Assembly (NCBI GenBank): GCA_027024625.1
Contig: JALVRY010000135.1
Location: 1 to 6,181 of the forward strand
Origin: Thiotrichaceae bacterium
Lineage (GTDB): Bacteria; Pseudomonadota; Gammaproteobacteria; Thiotrichales; Thiotrichaceae
Reading direction: 5' to 3'
DNA length: 6,181 bases
Made by a program: the position numbers and the translations under genes. Positions 1-6,121 of this stretch are shown piece by piece (position 1 is the first letter of the stretch; each line of letters begins with the position of its first letter). The notes beneath the pieces are model-generated. The model made no database searches and was not told the origin of the DNA. It saw nothing but the letters and a program-made list of their open reading frames with translations.

Positions 1-4
1 CGTT

Positions 5-21
5 AAATAGAACAACTATTT
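5..21. repeat. Small AT-rich inverted repeat
   Basis: AAATAG (5-10) and CTATTT (16-21) are exact reverse complements separated by five bases. No T-run follows on the plus strand, so it does not read as a standard rho-independent terminator. It could be the remnant of one, a protein site, or chance in AT-rich DNA. Confidence 0.3.
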
Positions 22-31
22 GCCTCACTCA

Positions 32-46
32 ATAAGTCCACCTTAT
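32..46. repeat. Small inverted repeat
   Basis: ATAAG (32-36) and CTTAT (42-46) are exact reverse complements around a five-base loop. A five-base stem is weak and may be chance; it is listed because it sits beside another dyad of the same geometry at 5-21. Confidence 0.2.
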
Positions 47-95
47 GATATTTCTGTGATTTTCGCTACGGTTCTAGTTCTCAGACAAGCTCCTA

Positions 96-110
96 GAGTA
101 CAAAGTACTC
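96..110. promoter_or_regulatory. Perfect palindromic dyad, candidate operator
   Basis: GAGTAC (96-101), a three-base AAA spacer and GTACTC (105-110) form a perfect inverted repeat. The downstream arm lies where the -35 region would be for the TATAAT at 127-132 (17-18 base spacing), and no good -35 hexamer is visible there. That placement suits a regulator-binding site. The regulator is unknown and function is inferred from position and symmetry only. Confidence 0.4.
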
Positions 111-126
111 ACTGCCAAATTAAAGT

Positions 127-132
127 TATAAT
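127..132 (+). promoter_or_regulatory. Candidate -10 element (TATAAT), upstream copy
   Basis: This is an exact match to the sigma70 -10 consensus. I see no TTGACA-like hexamer at 16-18 bases upstream; that position is occupied by the dyad at 96-110. There is no TG extension. It could be an activator-dependent promoter or a chance match. Confidence 0.35.
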
Positions 133-136
133 TGCA

Positions 137-167
137 TTGCGACAATCCAGCTTATGGGACGTATAAT
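137..167 (+). promoter_or_regulatory. Candidate sigma70 promoter nearest the first gene
   Basis: An exact TATAAT lies at 162-167, about 30 bases before the ATG at 198. The best -35 candidate is TTGCGA (137-142), matching four of six consensus bases but with a long 19-base spacer. Transcription would start around 174-176, leaving a short leader that contains the ribosome-binding site. It is the best-placed promoter candidate for the cluster, but it is imperfect. Confidence 0.4.
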
Positions 168-197
168 CAACAAAATTATTGAGTAAAGAGAAGAATT

Positions 198-689
198 ATG
201 ACTGATAGTGCAGAATTAGCAGAAAAATTAAAAGAAAGTTGCAAAGACTTCGTTGCTTCGATGACACATAAAGAAATTGAAACATTTATTGATTTCACAG
301 ATTTTATGGAAGTTGGTTCAAAAGAGGTGTTTGCGGAATTTGGTGAAGTTGGTGACCAGTTTTATTTGGTTATTGAAGGTAATGTTCGTCTGTTTAGAGA
401 AGAGGCAGGGCATGAAATTGATGTGGGTAATATTGGTACAGGTAGCTTAGTTGGCGAGATGTCATTTTTTGATCGTTTACCACGGACGATACGCCTACGT
501 GCAGGCCGTAATGGTGTAAAGTTATTAAGCATTAACCGCAGCATGTATCGTCGTTTAACATTTGAACACCCAATTATTGCCGTTAATTTACTTGAGTTTG
601 TGGTATTAAGCTTAGATAAGTTGGTGCGTAGTACCAGTAAAGATATTTCCTCATTGCATACACAAGTGACGGGTATGGGAATGCGTTAA
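198..689 (+). CDS. Stand-alone cyclic-nucleotide-binding-domain protein
   Basis: This 163-residue soluble protein consists almost entirely of one CRP-type cyclic-nucleotide-binding beta-barrel, about residues 28-140. Family landmarks are visible: FGEVGDQFYLVIEGNVRLF (48-66), with the typical G-D..Y.V..G pattern, then a phosphate-binding cassette with Gly86-Glu87 and Arg96-Thr97. In CRP the equivalent Gly-Glu and Arg-Ser pair contact the cyclic nucleotide, so ligand binding is plausible; Thr in place of Ser/Ala is a mild departure. A helical segment (LLEFVVLSLDKLVRS, about 131-145) follows, where CRP has its dimer helix, but the protein ends before any helix-turn-helix. It is therefore not a CRP-like transcription factor by itself and may act through a partner. 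The start ATG has a purine-rich SD at 186-193. sbcC begins 16 bases after the stop, suggesting one transcript. The ligand and biological role are unknown. Confidence 0.85.
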   Translation: MTDSAELAEKLKESCKDFVASMTHKEIETFIDFTDFMEVGSKEVFAEFGEVGDQFYLVIEGNVRLFREEAGHEIDVGNIGTGSLVGEMSFFDRLPRTIRLRAGRNGVKLLSINRSMYRRLTFEHPIIAVNLLEFVVLSLDKLVRSTSKDISSLHTQVTGMGMR

Positions 690-699
690 TTGGTATTTT

Positions 700-705
700 A
701 GGGAT
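700..705 (+). promoter_or_regulatory. Closely spaced ribosome-binding site of sbcC
   Basis: AGGG at 700-703 is the only SD-like sequence before the ATG at 706, leaving just two bases of spacing, which is much tighter than usual. The start is nevertheless supported because the protein begins with the standard SbcC amino-terminal strand (MKILAIRGSNLASLDGEF). Translation may lean on coupling with the gene that ends at 689. Confidence 0.45.
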
Positions 706-3700
706 ATGAAGATATTAGCCATACGTGGCTCTAATCTTGCTAGTCTGGACGGCGAGTTCTGTGTTGATTTTACTCTTCCTAGCTTTTCGCAGAATGGTTT
801 AATTGCCATTACTGGTTCGACAGGCTCAGGTAAGTCAACCTTGTTGGATGCACTTTGCCTCGCACTGTTTAACCGCATTCCAAGATTACCTAGCCGTGGT
901 AGCCAAACGCTGATTGGGCGAGAAGATGAAGACGATAAGCAACGCTTAGCGAGCCATGATGTGCGGCATATTTTACGGCGCGGTACGGGTGAAGCGTATG
1001 CCGAGGTGGATTTTGTTGGTGTTGATAAAAAATATTATCGTGCAACATGGACATTACGCCGCGCCCGTAAACGTCCAGATGGTCGTTTTCAAACACCTGA
1101 ACATGCGTTTATTTGCTTGAAAGAGCAAAAGCCATTGGGTCGTACACGTACTGAAATTGAACAAATAATTGTCAAAAAGTTAGGTTTAAGCTTTGACCAG
1201 TTTCGTCGCTCCGTTTTATTGGCTCAAGGTGATTTTGCCTCTTTTTTAAAAGCAGATGCAGCAACCCGTTCTCGTTTATTAGAAATGATTACAGGTACAG
1301 AAATTTATGGTGAAATCTCCCGCCAAGCTCATTTGCGAGCCAATGCAGAATCGGCTGAGCTACAACAGCTACAAGTGCGTCTCAATGAATATGATGTGCT
1401 TGAGCCTGAGCTAAGAGAGCAACTAGAGCGTAGCTTATCTGATCAAAACAAGCGGCTTGAGCAACAACAGCAATGCCTTGGACAATGGCAAGAACAGGCG
1501 GATTGGTTTAAGCAGCTTAAACATAAAAAACAACAATTAACACAAGCCGAAGCGGATTTAGCCTTGCAGCAAAAAGCTTGGGATAAAAGCAAAGCAGATC
1601 GGCAAGCATTAGAGCGACTCAAGCAACTGGAAGCATTACGTTTACCCTTACAACGTCTTGACGATGCAAAATCTAATCAAGAAAAAACATTGGCTCAGTT
1701 GCAAGCCCTAGAATTACAACAACAAAGCACGGAGAAAAATCTAGCTAAATTAGCGACTAAGCTGGAAAAAAGTTTAAAGGCTTATAAAACCTCTGAGACA
1801 GCTTATCAAAAAGCTCAACCAGACTTACGCCAAGCCTATCAGCTAGACTCTCAATTACAGCAAGTACAGGTGAGTAAAGAGCAACAAGAGCTTAAGTATA
1901 AAAAGCAGAAAAGAAATGTAGCCAGCTTGCAGCAAACAACGAAGCAACAACAAGCGGTTTTACTGCAATTACAAGATAAATTATCGCAAGTTAGTCAGCA
2001 TTTATTTGAGCAAAAAGCAGATGAGCCACTTGCTGCACAATGGACGCATTGGCAAAGCTTATTCGATGATTTAATTGCTATCCAACAAGTACAGCACAAG
2101 GATGATTTACAGCTAAGGGAGCTTGAACAAAGCGTGTTGACTCAAGCTCATCAGCTTGACGAGGCAAAACAAAAAATTCAGCTTAGCAATACACAATTGG
2201 AGCAATGTGAAGCAAGCTTATTAGATTTGAATGAAGGTGATATTCAAAAAGCACTAGCAGAATGCATTGAGCAATTACCATCGCTACAAAATCAATTACT
2301 GCAACTTAATGAGCAAGAGCAAATCCAACGACAGTTTGCTGAAAAACAAGCAGAGCAGAAAGCCTTACAAGAGGAGTTACAGGCTTTGCAAATAGCTATT
2401 GAGCAAGCTGAGCAAAGTAAACAGCAACAAGAAATACAATTAGCTGTTCATAATGCTCGTTTAGATGAAGCACTACAGGTGCATAAACGAGCTTTACTTG
2501 CGACAGGACAGTCTGCTGAACAACTTAGAGCACAATTAAGTGATGACAAACCGTGTCCAGTATGTGGCTCTCATGACCATCCTTGGCAGGGTAATAACAA
2601 GCTTCACGCCTTAGCAGATGCACAAGATAAGCGGGTGCAGGAATTACAATCTGAAAATAATGGTTTAAAAAAACGCTATCAACAACTGGAATTTGAACTT
2701 GCCTCTAACCTTAAACAGCAGAAAAAACAGCTTAATGCTCAGCAAGCAAATCAGCAAAAACTTGAAAGCATACAAACACACTGGGGAAGACTAAGCCAAC
2801 AGGAAATTACCACTGCCCAACCTAAAAAGCAGATTATTGATGTAAAAAAACAATTAGAAAAGCAACAAACACAGCAAAAACAATTGCAGGAACAGCAAGC
2901 TCAAATAGATAAGATTCGCAAACAAAAAGAAGCTTATCTCAAACAACTTAACCAGCAACAAGCGGCACTACAAGTTTTAGAGGTGGCGATACAAAAGAGC
3001 CAATCAACAATTGAGTCTTTACAACAACAAAAAGAGAAATACAAAATATCAGCTCAAGCCATTATTCAGCGATTAGCTGAAGTGGTTGATCAGCTTGATA
3101 TGAATATTGATTTACATACTTTAAAACAGGCTTGTCAAAAACGTGCCAAGCAATATCTCAGTTTGCAAGAACAACAGCAATCACTAGAAAAACAAATTAA
3201 TGATAGTCAGCAGGAGTTAGAGAAGCAGCAACTTGCTTTGAGCCATGCAGAAAAATTACAGCGGGAAGTTGAACAAGAATATCAGCAGCTAAATACGCAG
3301 CTTGAGACCTTGCAACAATCTCGACAGGCTTTATTGGTAGGCTATAAAAATAAAACAACTGAACAAATTGAAACAGTTTTGAAAAATGCTGTGGAACAAG
3401 CAAAGGCTGATTACGAGGGAGTTCGGCAAGAATATCAAACACAAGACAAGCTAGTGCTAGCTCAGGCGACGAGTATTAATGATTTACAACAAGGCTATGA
3501 CGCTCAGCTGAGCCTATCTCAAAAAAGGTCTGATGAACTTCAGCAAGCATTGCGACCATTTGAAATTAATGAGGATGAAGCGAGAAAACAGCTTACAAAA
3601 GATAAGCAGTGGATTGTAAAACAAGAGCAAGCAATACAAAATTTACAGCGTGCTTTACAAGCCAGTCAGATACATTTGGAGACAGCACAGGCGGATTTAT

Positions 3701-4446
3701 CGGTATTTGTTGCGGGTGATCAAGTTACATTACAGGTAATTGATTATCTAGCCATGTATAGTGATGATGATATTGTCAGTAAGCAAGCATTGATTAAGCA
3801 AGAGCAAAGCCTTGTTGAGCAGAAATTGGCTGAGATTCAACAGCAAATCAATGAGTTGGAGTTTCAGTTTCGAGAGGATGACAATAAGCGTAAACAAACG
3901 CAGAAATTACAAAAAGCTTATGACAAGCAAGCAGAAATTACCCATATATGGAAGGTGATGAAAGAGCTTATTGGTTCACAAAGTGGCTCTAAATTCCGTA
4001 ATTTTGCTCAAAGCTTAACGCTAGAAATATTGTTATCTTATGCAAATCAACGAATGCAGGAATTGAATCGCCGTTATGCCTTGCAACGTGTGCCACAAAC
4101 GGATTTAGAGTTGCAAATTGTGGATAAAGAAATGGGGGATGAAATCCGCCCTGTGCATAGTTTGTCGGGGGGAGAGAGTTTCTTGGTATCACTTGCACTG
4201 GCTTTGGGGCTGGCTTCTTTATCCTCCCGAAAAACACAAATTGATTCTCTGTTTATTGATGAAGGTTTTGGTACGCTTGATCCGCAAACCTTAGATACCG
4301 CCCTCTCTGCCTTGGATTCGCTACAAGCTCAGGGAAAAACCGTATGTATTATTTCACATGTTTCAGCCATTAATGAACGCGTTGCTGCTCAGATCAAAGT
4401 AAAAGCTTGCGGCAATGGAAAAAGTATCGTGGAGCTTGCGGCATGA
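706..4446 (+). CDS. sbcC: SbcC-type exonuclease ATPase subunit (Rad50-like SMC family)
   Basis: This 1246-residue protein is the ATPase and tether subunit of the SbcCD nuclease, the bacterial counterpart of Rad50-Mre11, which trims hairpins and protein-blocked DNA ends. The amino-terminal head half has Walker A GSTGSGKST (37-45) and the Q-loop in LLAQGDFASF (Gln174). The carboxy-terminal half has the ABC signature SLSGGES (1152-1158), Walker B LFIDEGFGTLD (Asp1185, Glu1186) with its D-loop, and the switch His1218 in IISHV. Between them runs a long coiled coil, extremely rich in Gln, Leu, Lys and Glu. The zinc hook CPVC (617-620) lies almost exactly at the midpoint, as expected for two antiparallel arms. 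It is longer than E. coli SbcC (about 1050 residues), the extra length being in the arms. All catalytic motifs are intact. The nuclease partner gene sbcD is not in the window. The stop codon overlaps the start of the chelatase gene. Confidence 0.95.
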   Translation: MKILAIRGSNLASLDGEFCVDFTLPSFSQNGLIAITGSTGSGKSTLLDALCLALFNRIPRLPSRGSQTLIGREDEDDKQRLASHDVRHILRRGTGEAYAEVDFVGVDKKYYRATWTLRRARKRPDGRFQTPEHAFICLKEQKPLGRTRTEIEQIIVKKLGLSFDQFRRSVLLAQGDFASFLKADAATRSRLLEMITGTEIYGEISRQAHLRANAESAELQQLQVRLNEYDVLEPELREQLERSLSDQNKRLEQQQQCLGQWQEQADWFKQLKHKKQQLTQAEADLALQQKAWDKSKADRQALERLKQLEALRLPLQRLDDAKSNQEKTLAQLQALELQQQSTEKNLAKLATKLEKSLKAYKTSETAYQKAQPDLRQAYQLDSQLQQVQVSKEQQELKYKKQKRNVASLQQTTKQQQAVLLQLQDKLSQVSQHLFEQKADEPLAAQWTHWQSLFDDLIAIQQVQHKDDLQLRELEQSVLTQAHQLDEAKQKIQLSNTQLEQCEASLLDLNEGDIQKALAECIEQLPSLQNQLLQLNEQEQIQRQFAEKQAEQKALQEELQALQIAIEQAEQSKQQQEIQLAVHNARLDEALQVHKRALLATGQSAEQLRAQLSDDKPCPVCGSHDHPWQGNNKLHALADAQDKRVQELQSENNGLKKRYQQLEFELASNLKQQKKQLNAQQANQQKLESIQTHWGRLSQQEITTAQPKKQIIDVKKQLEKQQTQQKQLQEQQAQIDKIRKQKEAYLKQLNQQQAALQVLEVAIQKSQSTIESLQQQKEKYKISAQAIIQRLAEVVDQLDMNIDLHTLKQACQKRAKQYLSLQEQQQSLEKQINDSQQELEKQQLALSHAEKLQREVEQEYQQLNTQLETLQQSRQALLVGYKNKTTEQIETVLKNAVEQAKADYEGVRQEYQTQDKLVLAQATSINDLQQGYDAQLSLSQKRSDELQQALRPFEINEDEARKQLTKDKQWIVKQEQAIQNLQRALQASQIHLETAQADLSVFVAGDQVTLQVIDYLAMYSDDDIVSKQALIKQEQSLVEQKLAEIQQQINELEFQFREDDNKRKQTQKLQKAYDKQAEITHIWKVMKELIGSQSGSKFRNFAQSLTLEILLSYANQRMQELNRRYALQRVPQTDLELQIVDKEMGDEIRPVHSLSGGESFLVSLALALGLASLSSRKTQIDSLFIDEGFGTLDPQTLDTALSALDSLQAQGKTVCIISHVSAINERVAAQIKVKACGNGKSIVELAA
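4431..4446 (+). promoter_or_regulatory. SD and ATGA stop-start overlap deciding the chelatase start
   Basis: GGAG at 4431-4434 lies eight bases before ATG at 4443. That ATG shares bases with the sbcC stop TGA (4444-4446) in an ATGA. This is a classic translational-coupling arrangement. It favours 4443 over an upstream in-frame TTG at 4407, which would lie inside the sbcC end without a good SD. Confidence 0.85.
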
Positions 4447-5471
4447 CGCTTGAGGTAATTCCACACTATCCTTTTTCTGCGATTGTTGGGCAGGAGCGTT
4501 TAAAGACTGCTTTGTTGCTTATTGCTATTGACCCTAAAATTGGCGGCTTACTTATTAGTGGCACACGAGGCAGTGCAAAATCAACTTTGGCTAGAGGCTT
4601 GGCTGATTTGCTAAATCAAGATCACTCACCCTTTGTGAATTTACCCCTAGGCGTAAGTGAAGACCGTTTGCTAGGTTCACTCAATTTGGAGAAGGTATTG
4701 GCTGACGGCTCTGTTGAGTTTATTCAAGGCTTATTGGCACAGGCAAATGGTGGTGTTTTATATGTTGATGAGGTGAATTTGCTTGCTAGTCACTTGGTTG
4801 ATTTATTGTTGGATGTCAGTGCATCGGGTATAAATTATCTGGAGCGAGATGGTATCTCTCATCAACATGCGGCTAAATTTTTATTAGTCGGTACAATGAA
4901 TCCAGATGAGGGTGAATTACGACCGCAGTTATTAGATCGTTTTGGTTTAAGTGTCCATTTGCAAGATCAGCCTGATGCTGAAACACGTAAAGAAATTGTG
5001 CAGCAGCGTTTAGCCTTTGATGAGAATCCAGCGGCATTTATCAAGAATTATCAGCATCAACAAGAGGTTTTACGCTCAAGTATTCAATCTGCACAAGATA
5101 GGTTAGGGCAGATTATAGTTTCCTCTGCAATGCAAGAAGCTATCGCAAAGCGTTGTCATGCAGCCAATGTGGAAGGTGTTAGAGCCGATCTCGCCCTTTA
5201 TCGAGCTAGTCGAGCTTATGCGGCACTACAAGAGGCAGAAGGTGTGACATTGCAGGATATTGATGTGGTAGCTGATTTTGTTTTGCAACATCGCCAACAA
5301 GAGCAAGCTGATTCCTCACAGGCATCGGCTCCTGAACAGCAACAAAGCTCACAAACAAGTAATAAGCAAGAGCAGAAACAGGGGCAAGGTGATTGGGGAC
5401 AAATGCCTGTTGAAGCAGTAGCCATTGGAATGCAGCGAAAGCTTGACCCGAATCCGAAAAAAAAAGTCTAA
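4443..5471 (+). CDS. chlD: ChlI-like AAA+ chelatase subunit (unshifted product of the chlD gene)
   Basis: Normal reading from ATG 4443 gives a 342-residue cytosolic AAA+ ATPase of the magnesium/cobalt chelatase small-subunit type. These ATPases form hexameric rings that drive metal insertion by a separate large subunit. Visible motifs are the entry PFSAIVGQ (10-17), Walker A GTRGSAKST (40-48), Walker B GGVLYVDEVNLL (103-114), sensor 1 GTMNPDEGELRPQLLDRFGL (150-169) with Asn153 and the arginine finger Arg166, and sensor 2 GVRAD (Arg247). All look competent. From about residue 290 the protein becomes a Gln/Ser-rich, low-complexity linker ending in NPKKKV, directly at a run of nine A followed by GTC TAA. 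Length and motifs match ChlI/BchI subunits. The same start also yields the longer ChlD product by frameshifting, so this short form may be the functional small subunit or merely the terminated product of a broken gene. Confidence 0.85.
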   Translation: MTLEVIPHYPFSAIVGQERLKTALLLIAIDPKIGGLLISGTRGSAKSTLARGLADLLNQDHSPFVNLPLGVSEDRLLGSLNLEKVLADGSVEFIQGLLAQANGGVLYVDEVNLLASHLVDLLLDVSASGINYLERDGISHQHAAKFLLVGTMNPDEGELRPQLLDRFGLSVHLQDQPDAETRKEIVQQRLAFDENPAAFIKNYQHQQEVLRSSIQSAQDRLGQIIVSSAMQEAIAKRCHAANVEGVRADLALYRASRAYAALQEAEGVTLQDIDVVADFVLQHRQQEQADSSQASAPEQQQSSQTSNKQEQKQGQGDWGQMPVEAVAIGMQRKLDPNPKKKV

Positions 5472-6121
5472 AATTCAGTCATGCACTGGCAGAAGGCAGC
5501 CTGATAAATTCTAGTAGCGCAGGACTTCCTCGTGTTGAGCAGCCTACTCAAACGCAAAGTAACAAAATTCAGTGGCAGCAAACGCTAGCCCACCCAGATA
5601 ATCGTCAAGGTATCACTCGATTAATTCATAAACCCAGTAAGCAGTCTCAACCCTGCCTACATATTATCTTATTGGATACATCTGGCTCGATGTTGGGTCG
5701 CCAAGGCTTGAGTAATGCCAAGGGTATTCTCCAATATTTTTGTAAAAACTTATATTTGCAAAGAGATTTACTAACGCTCATTACTTTTGGTAACCAGCAG
5801 GTTGATGTTGTTTACAATGCAAAACCAGCCCCTAAATCATTTGATAGTGTATTGCGTAATATAAAAGGTGGTGGTGGTACGCCACTTAGAGAAGCTTTAG
5901 ATAAAGTGGCAAAGCTTTCAAAGCAATATTCAAGTTATACTCAAGCTTTGTATGTGCTAACTGATGGTCGAACAAAGGAAACCGTTAAGTTGCCCCATTT
6001 ATCAATGCCTATTACATTGATAGACATGGATAATAATGCCATCCGTTTACATAGCGTGAAAAAATTGGCTATGCAGTTAAATGGGACATATTTGCATATA
6101 GAGCAACTTCAGTGTTTGTAA
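4443..6121 (+). CDS. chlD: ChlD-type chelatase medium subunit, AAA+/VWA, by -1 frameshift (join 4443..5465, 5465..6121)
   Basis: If the ribosome slips back one base on the A9 run, translation continues in the -1 frame to TAA 6119-6121. This gives a 559-residue protein: AAA+ domain (1-280), Gln-rich linker (about 285-400) and a VWA domain (about 405-555). That is the domain order of ChlD/BchD and related cobalt-chelatase medium subunits. The linker after the slip includes the IQWQQTL segment, which resembles the family's conserved W..TL element, and the VWA opens with the strand LHIILLDTSGSM. The MIDAS metal site is complete: DTSGS (412-416), Thr480 in GGGGTPL and Asp508 in LTDG. The AAA+ active site is intact, unlike the degenerate one in many photosynthetic ChlD/BchD proteins. 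I know of reports of frameshifted chlD genes in cobalamin producers; whether this one is used or is a sequencing artefact cannot be settled here. The partner large subunit (CobN or ChlH type) is absent from the window. Confidence 0.72.
5447..5489 (+). promoter_or_regulatory. Putative programmed -1 frameshift site in chlD (A9 slippery run)
   Basis: The -1 frame is closed by TGA at 5444-5446 and the zero frame by TAA at 5469-5471, so the shift must occur between them. Nine consecutive A lie there (5457-5465). Read in the zero frame as CCG AAA AAA AAA GTC TAA, they contain the heptamer A_AAA_AAA, on which both tRNA-Lys can re-pair after a -1 slip. RNA-polymerase slippage adding one A would give the same protein. 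Ten bases downstream, CAGT (5476-5479) can pair with ACTG (5485-5488) around a five-base loop, with a possible U-G closing pair; that hairpin is weak. I see no SD-like stimulator 10-14 bases upstream. Confidence 0.65.
5465..6121 (+). CDS. chlD: VWA-domain module of chlD in the -1 frame (no own start signal)
   Basis: This 218-codon open stretch is the carboxy-terminal part of ChlD described in the joined entry and is listed separately because it lies in a different frame. It contains no ATG or GTG start until Met417, which is already inside the MIDAS loop. The only earlier candidate near the domain, TTG at 5672, has no SD and would delete the first beta-strand (LHIIL) of the VWA fold. The frame is open without a stop back to 5447, including linker sequence that a stand-alone VWA gene would not need. 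Independent translation is therefore unlikely, and frameshifting from the AAA+ gene is the natural route. In chelatases the VWA domain contacts the other subunits through its metal-ion-dependent site. Confidence 0.75.
   Translation, partial: SLKFSHALAEGSLINSSSAGLPRVEQPTQTQSNKIQWQQTLAHPDNRQGITRLIHKPSKQSQPCLHIILLDTSGSMLGRQGLSNAKGILQYFCKNLYLQRDLLTLITFGNQQVDVVYNAKPAPKSFDSVLRNIKGGGGTPLREALDKVAKLSKQYSSYTQALYVLTDGRTKETVKLPHLSMPITLIDMDNNAIRLHSVKKLAMQLNGTYLHIEQLQCL

Larger units (their letters stand above)
1..197. other. Non-coding leader upstream of the operon
   Basis: No convincing coding region is visible on either strand here. The stretch is AT-rich and carries three short perfect inverted repeats (5-21, 32-46, 96-110), two exact TATAAT hexamers (127-132, 162-167) and a purine-rich ribosome-binding site (AAGAGAAG within 186-193) five to ten bases before the ATG at 198. 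It is best read as the promoter and 5' untranslated region of the downstream genes. The end of any preceding gene lies outside the window. Confidence 0.6.

Noticed and set aside
5..21. Rho-independent terminator of a preceding gene
   Set aside because: The stem is AT-rich and no T-run follows on the plus strand.
2667..2850. A7 runs inside sbcC (2667-2673 and 2844-2850) as further frameshift sites
   Set aside because: The main frame continues intact across both, and no long alternative frame follows. They reflect Lys/Gln-rich coding sequence.
3197..3442. Reverse-strand open frames opposite sbcC and chlD
   Set aside because: They lie antisense to well-supported coding sequence, show no recognisable domains, and fit chance open frames produced by the strong codon bias of the real genes.
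4407..4442. Upstream TTG start adding 12 residues to the chelatase subunit
   Set aside because: It lies inside sbcC, lacks an SD, and the extra residues do not look like family sequence. ATG 4443 has GGAG at eight bases and the ATGA overlap.
5866..5880. GGT tandem repeat as a microsatellite
   Set aside because: It encodes the conserved GGGGTP loop that carries the MIDAS threonine, so protein constraint explains it.
5672..6121. Independent VWA gene starting at TTG 5672
   Set aside because: There is no SD, the start would remove the first strand of the VWA fold, and the frame is open with ChlD linker sequence back to the A9 run. It is better read as the shifted half of chlD.
4443..6121. Pseudogene caused by a disabling frameshift
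   Set aside because: This is not excluded, but both halves keep all key motifs and show no further stops. The frame break falls exactly in a slippery A-run within a 25-base overlap, which fits programmed shifting or a homopolymer error better than decay.
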